NCBI RefSeq assembly: GCF_001426545.1
Contig: NZ_LMEZ01000005.1
Coordinates: forward strand, 519,333 to 583,332
Length of the DNA: 64,000 nt
Origin: Mycobacterium sp. Root135
GTDB lineage: Bacteria > Actinomycetota > Actinomycetes > Mycobacteriales > Mycobacteriaceae
Reading direction: 5' to 3'
Made by a program: the position numbers and the translations under genes. The notes beneath the pieces are model-generated. The model was given only the letters and a program-made list of their open reading frames with translations, was not told the origin of the DNA and did not search any database. Positions 1 through 8,029 of this stretch are shown in pieces. Position 1 is the first letter of the stretch. Each line of letters opens with the position of its first letter.

Positions 1-976
1 CCTCGCGCGACTCAGCATGTGGCGCAGCGTCACTCGGGCGGTCGGCGCTGCCCTTCACGACGTCTTCTGCGCCTTCGGGAGCATCGTCAGGCCCTTGAAC
101 CGGTCCGTCAGGCGGCCGAACATCGGGAACGTCAAACGGCGGTGCAGGCGGGGGTGGCGTCGACCGTTCGTCGACGGTGTCCTGGTGGGTGATCACGTAG
201 ACCACCACCCCGGTGGAGGGCGGGTTCTCCCCGGCCGGGCAGTCGTCGCTGTCGCAGAGGCAGGCCAGGCGGTCGTTGCCGTGGGACATGGCTCCGATGG
301 CGTCGGCACGGCGTTGATCCTTGGTCCGGGGATCGGCCGGGCACGCGGTGTCGGCGATCGCACTCAACCGCGCGTCGAAGGCCTTCGCGTCGGTGGCGAA
401 CAAGGTCGCAAACACCGTGGCCATCCCGCTGCCGTCGTCGTCGCCGACGTCCACCGACCGGCCCCGGGCACGGGTCTCGGTGCGATGCACAGCCTGCGGG
501 TCGACCTGGGCGACGAACGCGTCCACGGTCTTCTCGAGTGTTGCCGTCGACATGGGTTCGCGGGTGCTCAGCGCCTCGGCCAACAACTTGTCCAACTCGT
601 GCAGGGCGTCCGGGTCGACGACGAGGGCGCCGCGCTGCACCACCGTCCGCACCAGTTGGTAGGTGATGAGTCCCTCGGCGAACACCGCCGCGACCAGGGG
701 GAACCGTTCGTGCAGTGCCACGGCGATCAGGAGATGGTTGGAGGCGGCGCCATGAGTGATCCTCTGGGCGGCGCCGATGTGGGCGGCGACAGCGTCCCAG
801 GTGTCGGTGCACCACAAATCCCGCTCGGCGGAGCCGTCGGCGGCGTAGGCGGCCTGGAACATGGCCGCCATCGCCGCAACGCGACGGGCGCAGGCCGCAG
901 ACTCCACCCGCTGCCACGACTCCACCGCACCGGCACCTGAGGTGCCGGCCGTGGAAGCCACCAGTGAGTCGAACAT
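1..976 (-). CDS. DUF222 / 13E12-repeat family protein, 3' end cut by window edge
   Basis: The frame starts at an ATG at 976 (MFDSLVAS...) and stays open to the left edge, so about 325 residues are visible and the C-terminus is missing. The segment reading AIADTACPADPRTKDQRRAD, followed by a Cys-rich CLCDSDDCP stretch and a Pro-rich linker, is typical of the DUF222 domain of the actinobacterial 13E12-repeat family. Those proteins normally end in an HNH nuclease domain, which would lie outside the window. Members are multicopy in mycobacterial genomes and often mobile-element associated. Their cellular role is not established, and nuclease activity is inferred from family only. Confidence 0.8.
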   Translation of the reverse strand, partial: MFDSLVASTAGTSGAGAVESWQRVESAACARRVAAMAAMFQAAYAADGSAERDLWCTDTWDAVAAHIGAAQRITHGAASNHLLIAVALHERFPLVAAVFAEGLITYQLVRTVVQRGALVVDPDALHELDKLLAEALSTREPMSTATLEKTVDAFVAQVDPQAVHRTETRARGRSVDVGDDDGSGMATVFATLFATDAKAFDARLSAIADTACPADPRTKDQRRADAIGAMSHGNDRLACLCDSDDCPAGENPPSTGVVVYVITHQDTVDERSTPPPPAPPFDVPDVRPPDGPVQGPDDAPEGAEDVVKGSADRPSDAAPHAESRE

Positions 977-1127
977 GCGTTCGAATTTACGCTCGGCGGC
1001 CGATGCCTGCGCCGGGAATCTCGCCGTGGACCCCGATCTGGGGATGAATCACGGACTGTGCATAACCCTCGTGCCAAGGCGCAAAAAGTCGGTCCAGCAT
1101 GATCAGCGCGTGCCGAAAGGCGCCTGG

Positions 1128-2681
1128 CTAGTTGACGCAGGGGATTCCGCTGCCGCTGATGGGTAGGCCTTGGTCGGGGGCGGGCGCGTCCGAGCTGCCG
1201 ACGTCGATCCCCAACGCCTCGCCACCCGACGGCGCGGTGGCCAAGCTGGCGAGATCGGTCGGCAGTGCGTAACCGTCGCCAAGGACCACCCGGACACGTC
1301 CGGGGGCCAGGTCGAAGACCGGCTGCGGGGGCGCGCTGACCTCCAGTGCGGTCGCGACGGCTTGGGCGGCGGGCTCGCCACCCGTGCCGAACTCGACGAC
1401 GGTCGCCGGCGACTGACCGCGCCCGCCGAGGCTCAGCTCGCCTTCGTGATAACCCTGGTGGCTCAGGATGTTCGACGCCTCGGTGGCAAGACCGCGAACG
1501 CCGCTGGCGTTCACGACGTCCACCGTGACGTCGGCAGGTGCCACCGGAACCGGCGTCGCCGACGGGTCTCCGAAGGTGGTCTTGACGAGCGCGCGGATCG
1601 CCGCGGGGTCGACGATGTTGACGTCCTGGCCGTAGACCGTGTCGTACCGCACCACCGGAAGGGTTTGGTAGTGCACCTGCTCGCCGGAGAGCGAGCCGAT
1701 GCGGCGGAACAGGCTCTGGTCCCACCCGCTGGACAGCACGATGTCCTTGCGCGCCACGTCCATCAGCTCGTCGAGCTTGCCCATGTCGCTGAACGACCCG
1801 GAGCCCTGCAGTTGGCGGATCACCGAGATGAGGAACGCCTGCTGGCGATGGGTGCGGTCGAGGTCCCCGTTGTCGAGGCCGTGCCGCTGCCTGACGAAGG
1901 CGAGCGCCTGGCGGGCGTCGAGGGTCTGGCGGCCCGCGGGGAAGTCGGCGCCGGAATAGCTGTCGTGCACCGCGTGGTTGAGGCAGACCTCGACCCCGCC
2001 GAGGCTGGCGGCGACGTCGTAGAAGCCGGCGAGATTGACCTCGGCGAAGTAGTCGATCGGGACGCCCGTCAGGGACCGCACCACCGCGAGCGTCGCCTTG
2101 CGACCGGCTTCGCGGCCCTGCTTCTCCAGGGTGGCCCGATCGGACTCGCCGTCGTCGACGAGCTTCTGCTCCTCGTCGGCCTTGGTCAGTCCGTAGGCTT
2201 CCTTGATCTTGATGTGGTCGTATCCCGGGACGATGCCCTTCACGCTCACGTAGTCGTCGCGCGGAATGGAGAACGCTTCGACGCTGCCGTCCTCGGCGAG
2301 GTGGACGAGGATCAGCGTGTTGGTGTTGTAGCCACCGGAGGTGGAGTCGCCGGCATGAAGCTGGTCGAGCACGTCCTGCGGCAGGTCGTCACCGTTTTGG
2401 TCCTTGCGCGAGTCCAGGCCGATCAGCAGGATGTTGACCGCCGTGCCGGCGGAGTGCGGCGCGTCGGCCCCGAGCGCCTGCGACACCGTGATGCCGGTCA
2501 GCATGCCGTGAAGGGTCCACCAGCCGAAGCCGGTCACCGCCACCACCACGGCGGTGACCACGGCGAGCCCGCCGCGCAGAAGCCGCGCCGCGGTGAAGCG
2601 GGGCTGCCTCGAAGACGGCATCAGGTGACGCGCACGCTCACCCATCACCGCCGCCTTCGATTGGTAGCCACGCCCCACCAT
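1128..2681 (-). CDS. LytR-CpsA-Psr (LCP) family protein with C-terminal LytR_C domain
   Basis: Membrane-anchored LCP protein. In mycobacteria these transfer arabinogalactan or related polymers from a lipid carrier onto peptidoglycan. There is a short basic cytoplasmic N-terminus, one membrane span (ALVAVVTAVVVAVTGFGWW-like), then the LCP domain with the signatures NILLIGLDSR, SIPRDDYVSV and an Arg-rich FVRQRHGLDNGDLDR segment. A LytR_C domain (VDVVNASGVRGLATEAS) occupies the last 120 residues or so. The ATG at 2681 has a GAGG upstream. A GTG at 2726 would add 15 residues and an ATG at 2645 would remove 12. The LCP family assignment is firm. Which paralogue it is cannot be decided here. Confidence 0.88.
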   Translation of the reverse strand: MVGRGYQSKAAVMGERARHLMPSSRQPRFTAARLLRGGLAVVTAVVVAVTGFGWWTLHGMLTGITVSQALGADAPHSAGTAVNILLIGLDSRKDQNGDDLPQDVLDQLHAGDSTSGGYNTNTLILVHLAEDGSVEAFSIPRDDYVSVKGIVPGYDHIKIKEAYGLTKADEEQKLVDDGESDRATLEKQGREAGRKATLAVVRSLTGVPIDYFAEVNLAGFYDVAASLGGVEVCLNHAVHDSYSGADFPAGRQTLDARQALAFVRQRHGLDNGDLDRTHRQQAFLISVIRQLQGSGSFSDMGKLDELMDVARKDIVLSSGWDQSLFRRIGSLSGEQVHYQTLPVVRYDTVYGQDVNIVDPAAIRALVKTTFGDPSATPVPVAPADVTVDVVNASGVRGLATEASNILSHQGYHEGELSLGGRGQSPATVVEFGTGGEPAAQAVATALEVSAPPQPVFDLAPGRVRVVLGDGYALPTDLASLATAPSGGEALGIDVGSSDAPAPDQGLPISGSGIPCVN

Positions 2682-2832
2682 GCGGGAAGAACCTCGTGAC
2701 TCGGCTGTGAAGGTGGTGAAAGTCACCCTCGGCGCATGGCGCGCCCTGCCGACCGTTCGACCCAGAATACGGGGGTCTGGGCGGCGGTCGCCAGTCGACG
2801 AGACGGCCGGGCGTCGGTTTCTGGGGTGCGAT

Positions 2833-3120
2833 TCAGAACGGAATCGCCGCGGCCACCACCGACCGAAGTACCAGCACGGCGACGAACACGACGGTGAAGG
2901 CCAGGTCGATCGACACCGACCCCACGCGGACTGGCCTCAAGACGCGCCGGACCGGTCCAAGCACGGGTTCGGTGAGTCCGTGAGTCACCCTGCGAGCCTG
3001 GTACATGGCGCTGCTACCACCGGTGGTCGGGGACAGCATTGCGGCCCAGTCGACGATCATCCTCGCGATCAGCACGACCTCGAAGAGCAACAGGGCGAAA
3101 CCAAGCAGGCTGGCGATCAT
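2833..3120 (-). CDS. YggT family membrane protein
   Basis: Small integral membrane protein of 95 residues with two hydrophobic segments, one at the N-terminus (IASLLGFALLLFEVVLIARMI) and one at the C-terminus, separated by a loop containing TEPVLGPVRRVLRP. That loop is the hallmark of the YggT family. The ATG is preceded by a good AAGGAG site. Family members in other actinobacteria lie near divisome genes such as sepF and are suspected of an osmotic or division role. This copy is not in that context, so its role is unknown. Confidence 0.85.
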   Translation of the reverse strand: MIASLLGFALLLFEVVLIARMIVDWAAMLSPTTGGSSAMYQARRVTHGLTEPVLGPVRRVLRPVRVGSVSIDLAFTVVFVAVLVLRSVVAAAIPF

Positions 3121-3150
3121 CGCACTCTCCTTTCCCTCCTCTGATCATCT

Positions 3151-3171
3151 GCCGGTTCTGTGAGAGCCGGC
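3151..3171 (-). terminator. Stem-loop downstream of the adh/ABM operon
   Basis: GCCGGTTCT and AGAGCCGGC pair over 9 bp (one G-T wobble) around a GTG loop. It lies 37 nt past the stop of the ABM gene and upstream of yggT, both on the minus strand. No U-tract follows, as is common for mycobacterial terminators. It is a candidate only. Confidence 0.4.
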
Positions 3172-3207
3172 TGACACGAGGCTGAGACGGGACCGAGAAA
3201 ACCGCGC

Positions 3208-3528
3208 TCACACCTTGATCTCGCCCATCTCCGACCAGCCGGTCGCGTCGATCTCGTGGCTGATGATCAGCGGAGTCGACGCCAGGAAGCCCGGTGCGGC
3301 CGCGACGAAGGTCTTGAAGTGCTCGCTGTTGACGTGCTCGCCGCCGGCGTCACCGTCGCGGAACCCCTCAACCAACACGTATTCCGACGGGTTCTCCAGG
3401 CTGCGGGACCATTCGTAGAACATGTTGCCCGGTTCGGCGCGGGTGGCGTTGGTGAAGTCGGCCACCAGGTTCGGGAAGTTCTCGACGTGCTCGGGCTTGG
3501 GCGTGAACTTGACGACGATGAATATCAA
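3208..3528 (-). CDS. Antibiotic biosynthesis monooxygenase (ABM) domain protein, putative quinol monooxygenase
   Basis: Single-domain protein of 106 residues with the ferredoxin-like ABM fold. It opens with MIFIVVKFTPKPEHVENF and has the central EPGNMFYEWSRSLENPSEYVLVEGFRD motif typical of YgiN/LsrG-like cofactor-free mono-oxygenases. The start is a TTG with GGAGAG 8 nt upstream. It lies 16 nt after the alcohol dehydrogenase gene and is probably the last gene of that operon. It may act on a quinone or a reactive product of the pathway, but the substrate cannot be read from the sequence. Confidence 0.8.
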   Translation of the reverse strand: MIFIVVKFTPKPEHVENFPNLVADFTNATRAEPGNMFYEWSRSLENPSEYVLVEGFRDGDAGGEHVNSEHFKTFVAAAPGFLASTPLIISHEIDATGWSEMGEIKV

Positions 3529-3544
3529 GGGAATCTCTCCTGCG

Positions 3545-4609
3545 TTACGGAATGAGGATGGCTCGGCCGCGGACGTTGCCGTTGTCGAGATCGCTGATGG
3601 CGGACTGGAAGTCGTCGAGTGCGTACTTCTGCGTGTGCAGGTTCACCGAACCGCGAGCGGCCAACGCCATCAGATCGCACAGGTCGTTGTAGGACCCGAC
3701 CAGGTTGCCGATGAAGTTGATCTCACTGGAGACGATGTCGATGGTTGGCACGTCGATGTTCTCGCCGTAGCCCACCACGTAATAGTCACCGGCCCCGCGC
3801 AGCATCGCCACGCCCTCGCGCGTCGCGCCACCCTCGCCGACGAAGTCCACCACCGCCTCGGCACCTGCACCGCCGGTGAGCTCCAGCACCTGATCCACTT
3901 GCGAACCGTCGGCGATCACCCCGCGGTCGGCGCCAATCGCCTCGGCCAACTTCAGCGCCTCGGGATTGCGGTCCACCACGATCAACTCCGCGGGGGTCAA
4001 CGCCTTGAGCACCTGAATCCCGATGTGCCCCAACCCACCAGCACCGATGATCACGCACTTGTCGCGGGGGGTCAGCCGCTTGGCGGCCTTGGCCGCTGCG
4101 TGATACGCCGTCAACCCCGCATCGGCCAGGGCGGCCACGTCGGAGGGCTCCAACGAATCGTCGATCTTCACCACGCTGCGCGCCGACGTCTTCAGGTACT
4201 CGGCATAGCCACCGTTGGTGTCGATCCCCGGGAACGCGTTGGCCTCGCAATGCACGTCGTCACCGGAACGGCATGCCCGGCACAGCCCGCAGGTGATCAG
4301 CGGATGCACGATCACCTTGTCGCCCTCGGCGACGTTGGTCACCGCCGACCCCACCGACTGCACCCAGCCCGCGTTCTCGTGACCGATCGTGTACGGCAGC
4401 GCGACCTGCGACTTCTCCGCCCACTGCCCCTCGAGGATGTGCAGATCGGTCCGGCACACCCCGGCCCCGCCAATCTTGACGACCACGTCGAACGGCCCCG
4501 TCGGCGTCGGGATCGGCACCTGGGCCATCTCCAAGTTCTGGTGATATCCGACGACCTGAACGGCTCTCATCGTGGGCGAGCGAAGCGACGGGGAATCGGT
4601 AGTGCTCAC
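3545..4609 (-). CDS. Zinc-dependent alcohol dehydrogenase, mim-cluster type
   Basis: Medium-chain dehydrogenase/reductase of 354 residues. The catalytic zinc ligands are visible in GAGVCRTDLH and the GHEN motif. The structural zinc site is the four-cysteine lobe CGLCRACRSGDDVHC. The NAD-binding motif is GAGGLGHIG. The GTG start overlaps the stop of the upstream DUF59 gene (GTGA), so the two are translationally coupled. The order amidohydrolase - DUF59 protein - adh matches the tail of mycobacterial mim operons, where this enzyme probably oxidises secondary alcohols or hydroxyketones made by the monooxygenase. That substrate is an inference from context. Confidence 0.88.
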   Translation of the reverse strand: MSTTDSPSLRSPTMRAVQVVGYHQNLEMAQVPIPTPTGPFDVVVKIGGAGVCRTDLHILEGQWAEKSQVALPYTIGHENAGWVQSVGSAVTNVAEGDKVIVHPLITCGLCRACRSGDDVHCEANAFPGIDTNGGYAEYLKTSARSVVKIDDSLEPSDVAALADAGLTAYHAAAKAAKRLTPRDKCVIIGAGGLGHIGIQVLKALTPAELIVVDRNPEALKLAEAIGADRGVIADGSQVDQVLELTGGAGAEAVVDFVGEGGATREGVAMLRGAGDYYVVGYGENIDVPTIDIVSSEINFIGNLVGSYNDLCDLMALAARGSVNLHTQKYALDDFQSAISDLDNGNVRGRAILIP

Positions 4610-5334
4610 GAGCGTGTGTTCCTTCCAGCGAGGGTGAGTTCTTGGGTGGTGTCGGGGTAGCGGGTCTTGAGCAGTCCCCGACAGAAGTGTGCGTTCCCGT
4701 CGATCGAGATCCGGGTGGATCGCGCCCGGCGGAGCATCAACGGAACGACGTCGGGCGCGTACCCGGTTCCGTGGTGGTCGACCATCACCAAATCATCTGG
4801 TGCACAGGTCAACCCGATACTCGCGCGTCGTCGTAGCAGTGACTCGGTGGTGTCGACGTCGGGCAGGTCGCGAATCACGACGGTGCCGGCCTCGGCAACC
4901 GGGCGCTGCGGATCGGCTCGCAGCAGTTCCGTCAGGCAGCGCTCCATCGCGGCGGTATGCGCCTTGCGCTGGAACGTCACCCGCAACTCCTCGAGGTCGT
5001 CTTCGGCCTCGACGCCGAACGTGCCGCGGTAGCCGGCATCCGCCGCCAAGCCGGCGTTGATGATCTCCGAATCGTGGTGGTCGTCGAGCTCGACCGTCAC
5101 GTGCTGGGTCCAATCCAGCGCCACCAGAACATCTTTGGCGTCGGACACCATCAGGTAGGCGAAGTTGGGTGCGCAGAACGACGTTGGTAGCCGCAGGTGG
5201 ACCTCGAGATCACCGTCGGGCGACACGTCCACGGTGTGGACGAACCCGAGATCGGTGATCGGCTCATCCAATTCGGGGTCGATCACCACGTCCAGCGCGC
5301 GAAGGATCGCCTCGCGCAACAGTTCCCGATCCAC
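4606..5334 (-). CDS. DUF59 (MIP18/PaaD-like) domain protein of mim-type operon
   Basis: Protein of 242 residues. The first ~95 carry a DUF59 domain (ALDVVIDPELDEPITDLGFVHTV, followed by a conserved SFCAPNFAYLM with the family cysteine), which in other proteins takes part in Fe-S cluster assembly or maturation. The C-terminal ~140 residues match nothing I can name. The GTG start lies 1 nt beyond the amidohydrolase stop (TAAGGTG), and its own stop overlaps the adh start. A maturation role for a metal enzyme is likely from family and context, but no target oxygenase is encoded nearby. Confidence 0.75.
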   Translation of the reverse strand: MDRELLREAILRALDVVIDPELDEPITDLGFVHTVDVSPDGDLEVHLRLPTSFCAPNFAYLMVSDAKDVLVALDWTQHVTVELDDHHDSEIINAGLAADAGYRGTFGVEAEDDLEELRVTFQRKAHTAAMERCLTELLRADPQRPVAEAGTVVIRDLPDVDTTESLLRRRASIGLTCAPDDLVMVDHHGTGYAPDVVPLMLRRARSTRISIDGNAHFCRGLLKTRYPDTTQELTLAGRNTRS

Positions 5335-5335
5335 C

Positions 5336-6373
5336 TTAGGCCTCGACGAGTTCGTCGGCGCCGCGCGGCCCGACGGCCGGCTCGTCCGCGTCGGCCAGCT
5401 GCAGCTCCGCGGGCACCTCGATGTCGTACATCTTGGCGGCGTTGAGCCCCAGGATCTTTCGCTTCTGATCGGTGGTGATCGGGGCGTACTCCGACAGTTC
5501 GGCGGGGATCTGGAAGTCCACGAACTTCTCGATCAGCCACTTCGGCGTCCAGATCGCGTAGTCCGAGGAGAACTGGATGCGGTCCTCGCCGATCCAGTAG
5601 AGCAGCTCGCCCATGATCTGACCGAAGTACTTCGGCCGGGTGTGGATGAACGGCATCGCCACCGCCAGCCCGGCGTGCACGTTGGGCTCCTGGGTGGCGA
5701 TCCAGCAGAAGTCCTCGAGCCGCGGCAGGCCGCAGTGCTCGACGATGAAGTTCAGGTCGGTGAAGTCCGACGCCACGTGGTCGACGTCGGCGACGTCGAA
5801 GGCGTCGCGATCCAGCGGGCGGATCGTCGGGCCCTTGTGCACGTGGATGTTCTTGATGCCCAGCTCACGGCAGGCTTCGAAGTACCGGTACGCCCACGGG
5901 TCGTCCAGACGCCAGCCACGGGAGTCGCCATGCCATTCGGCGGTGTAGAGCTTGACGCCCTTCAGGTTGAAGCGGCGCGCGTCGTCACGCAGCTGATCCA
6001 ACCCGGCCTCGCCGTTGCGGGGGTCGAAGTTGTGGTTGTAGGTCAGCTTGTCGGGGTTCGCCTTCGCCAGCTCCGACGCCTCGTCGGTCTGCCCGAAGCC
6101 CTTGTAGTAGAACTCCCCGAGCTGGGCGGGCTGGAAGATCGCGTGGTCCACGTAGCCGTCCTCGAACAGGTCCTTCATCAGGCGTTCCCCGCCCTGATAG
6201 AGGTAGTCCTCGTAGCTCCACACCTCGTCCTCGGGGGACAGATTGCGGTGGTAGTCGTAGAAGCAGTCGATGAACTGCTTGCCGTGGATGTTGCGCTGGT
6301 TCTCGGGCCGGGCGTCCCACAGGGCGACGTGGGCGTCGACGATGAAATAGCTGGTTCCGTCCTTGCGGTACAT
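5336..6373 (-). CDS. Amidohydrolase family protein, mim-cluster type
   Basis: TIM-barrel amidohydrolase of 345 residues, first gene of the minus-strand operon. Metal-site motifs include FIVDAHVALWD near the N-terminus, KNIHVHKGPTI, the FIVEHCGLPR strand and IQFSSDYAIW near the C-terminus, as in the amidohydrolase_2 (ACMSD-like) group. The ATG at 6373 has AGGAG 8 nt upstream, which fixes the start. It closely resembles in layout the amidohydrolase following mimABCD in smegmatis-like propane monooxygenase operons, whose reaction is not well defined. The upstream 120 bp hold two inverted repeats and face a divergent regulator. Confidence 0.85.
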   Translation of the reverse strand: MYRKDGTSYFIVDAHVALWDARPENQRNIHGKQFIDCFYDYHRNLSPEDEVWSYEDYLYQGGERLMKDLFEDGYVDHAIFQPAQLGEFYYKGFGQTDEASELAKANPDKLTYNHNFDPRNGEAGLDQLRDDARRFNLKGVKLYTAEWHGDSRGWRLDDPWAYRYFEACRELGIKNIHVHKGPTIRPLDRDAFDVADVDHVASDFTDLNFIVEHCGLPRLEDFCWIATQEPNVHAGLAVAMPFIHTRPKYFGQIMGELLYWIGEDRIQFSSDYAIWTPKWLIEKFVDFQIPAELSEYAPITTDQKRKILGLNAAKMYDIEVPAELQLADADEPAVGPRGADELVEA

Positions 6374-6399
6374 GCGGGCTCCTGGTGCGTCGTCAATGA

Positions 6400-6419
6400 G
6401 GTGTGAGGGCTGTCACACC
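6400..6419. promoter_or_regulatory. Inverted repeat in the amidohydrolase leader
   Basis: GGTGTGA and TCACACC are perfect 7-bp arms separated by gggctg. They lie 27-46 nt upstream of the amidohydrolase start. The element could be an operator or an mRNA hairpin, and the regulator is unknown. Confidence 0.45.
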
Positions 6420-6468
6420 GACTGACCGGAGCCTATGGGCGGTCGTCGGCGCTGCCGAGAGAATTGAC

Positions 6469-6483
6469 GTCTCAATCTGAGAC
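6469..6483. promoter_or_regulatory. Palindromic operator between amidohydrolase operon and divergent regulator
   Basis: GTCTCA-atc-TGAGAC is a perfect 6-3-6 palindrome in the 121-bp divergent intergenic region, about 95 nt upstream of the amidohydrolase start and 11 nt before the first possible start of the regulator. Its position fits an upstream activating site bound by the Fis-type HTH of the neighbouring regulator. Binding is inferred. Confidence 0.55.
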
Positions 6484-6494
6484 TTCGAGCGCAG

Positions 6495-8018
6495 GTGCAG
6501 CTGGGCCGCCTCCGCCATGCTGCTTGTAACGTGGATCACAGCGTGGCTGACGGACTACCGGATCGAGTGAAGCTGCACCAACTGCAGCACCGCGAGGCAC
6601 CAGAGGTGCCCCGGCGGCTCTTGGCGTCCTGGCAGCGCAGCGAGGGCTACGGCGTGCCGTCCGACAGCGTCGAACCCGTCTTCACCGGCACCGACAACCT
6701 GGAATCGCTGTTCGCCGAGTGCGGAAACGAAGTGCTCCTCGACCTGCATCGCACGCTCGCCGACGAACCGGTCAGCCTGATGCTGACCGACGCCGACGGC
6801 GTCGTGCTCAGCCGGATGAGCGGCGATCACAGCTTGCTGCAGGCCCTCGACGACGTGCACCTCGCACCGGGCTTCGCGTACTCCGAACGCGACGTCGGCA
6901 CCAACGGGTTGGGGCTGGCGCTGGCCGACCGCGCCCCGACGCTGATTCGTGCCGACCAGCACTACGCGATGAGCCTTTGCACGTTCACCTGCGCCGCCGT
7001 CCCGGTTCTCGACGCGTCCACCGGGCGGCTGGAGGGCTGTGTCAACCTCACCACCTGGTCGCAGTCGTCGAGCGAGCTGCTGCTGGCGTTGGCGAGGTCG
7101 GCGGCCAGCAACACCGCGGCCCTCATGCTGGCCAGGTCGAACGGTCACCGCCCACGGCCGACGTCACGCGGACAGGTGTTCCGCGTCGAGATGCCAAGGC
7201 TCGAGCCCGGATCCGGGAGCCTGCACGACCTTTCGGAGTCGTGGAATGCTGCGGTGACGACGGCGGAACGGGCCATGGCCGCCGGCCACGTCGTCGCCGC
7301 CATCGGGGAACCCGGCGCCGGCAGGGCGACGCTGCTGGCGCAGGCGGCGCGGCACACCTACCCGCGCGACCGGATCCTCTCGGCCACCGCCCCGGGAGCA
7401 ACGGACCTCCACACGTGGCTGGGGCTGTGGACGCCCGAGCTGGGTAAGGAGCACACCGCTGTGATCGTGCGCGACGTCGACCTGCTGCCGACGTGGGTGG
7501 CCGACCAGCTCAGGGACCTGGTGGTGCGGTCGAGTCGTGCCGCGGCGGTGCCGTTCGCGGTGACGGCCGAACGCTTCGAGGACATCCCCACCGCGCTGGC
7601 GGGCCTCGTCGACGCCGTCGTCGAGGTGCCACCGCTGCGCGACCGGCCGGAGGACGTGCTGCCGCTCGCCGCGCACATCGCCAAACGGGCGCGGGGCCGC
7701 GACGTAGTCGTCAGCCCGTCGGCGGCCCGCGCCCTGCAAAGCCATGGCTGGCCGGGCAACGTCGACCAGCTCGCCAGGGTCGTCGCGCATGCCGCGGGCC
7801 GGACCGACGTCATCGACGTCGGCAGCCTGCCGCCCGAGGTCCTCGCGGGGTCGTCGCGGCACCTGTCCCGCATCGAGGCGTTCGAGCGCGGCGAGATCAT
7901 TCGCGTGCTCTCGGCCCGTGGTGTTCCGACGATGGCCGAGGCTGCCCGGGAACTCGGAATGAGTCGAGCGACGCTGTACCGCAAGATAAGTCAGTACGGC
8001 ATCAGGGTGCGGGCGTAG
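6495..8018 (+). CDS. MimR/AcoR-like GAF-AAA-Fis transcriptional regulator lacking GAFTGA
   Basis: Regulator of up to 507 residues. An N-terminal GAF-type sensory region (about residues 50-200) contains ERDVGTNGLGLAL and a DQHYAMSLCTFTCAAVPV segment. A degenerate AAA+ module (about 250-410) follows, with GEPGAGRAT where the Walker-A lysine is replaced and a weak Walker B (VIVRDVDLLP). A Fis-type HTH (TMAEAARELGMSRATLYRKI) ends the protein. The sigma-54 contact motif GAFTGA is absent, consistent with actinobacterial regulators of mim-type operons that do not use sigma-54. The start is uncertain: GTG at 6495 or GTG at 6543 (MADGLPDR). It probably senses a pathway metabolite and activates the divergent operon. 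Confidence 0.83.
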   Translation: MQLGRLRHAACNVDHSVADGLPDRVKLHQLQHREAPEVPRRLLASWQRSEGYGVPSDSVEPVFTGTDNLESLFAECGNEVLLDLHRTLADEPVSLMLTDADGVVLSRMSGDHSLLQALDDVHLAPGFAYSERDVGTNGLGLALADRAPTLIRADQHYAMSLCTFTCAAVPVLDASTGRLEGCVNLTTWSQSSSELLLALARSAASNTAALMLARSNGHRPRPTSRGQVFRVEMPRLEPGSGSLHDLSESWNAAVTTAERAMAAGHVVAAIGEPGAGRATLLAQAARHTYPRDRILSATAPGATDLHTWLGLWTPELGKEHTAVIVRDVDLLPTWVADQLRDLVVRSSRAAAVPFAVTAERFEDIPTALAGLVDAVVEVPPLRDRPEDVLPLAAHIAKRARGRDVVVSPSAARALQSHGWPGNVDQLARVVAHAAGRTDVIDVGSLPPEVLAGSSRHLSRIEAFERGEIIRVLSARGVPTMAEAARELGMSRATLYRKISQYGIRVRA

Positions 8019-8029
8019 CGCGGGTTACG

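Noticed and set aside
1170..2699. Long open frame on the plus strand (509 codons) antisense to the LCP gene
   Set aside because: The minus-strand frame has a clear LCP domain with membrane span. The plus-strand reading is low-complexity Arg/Gly/Val/Asp with no recognisable motif, as expected for GC-rich antisense frames.
6495..8018. Sigma-54 dependent activator with -24/-12 promoter upstream of the amidohydrolase
   Set aside because: The GAFTGA motif is absent and no GG-N10-GC element was found in the 121-bp gap.
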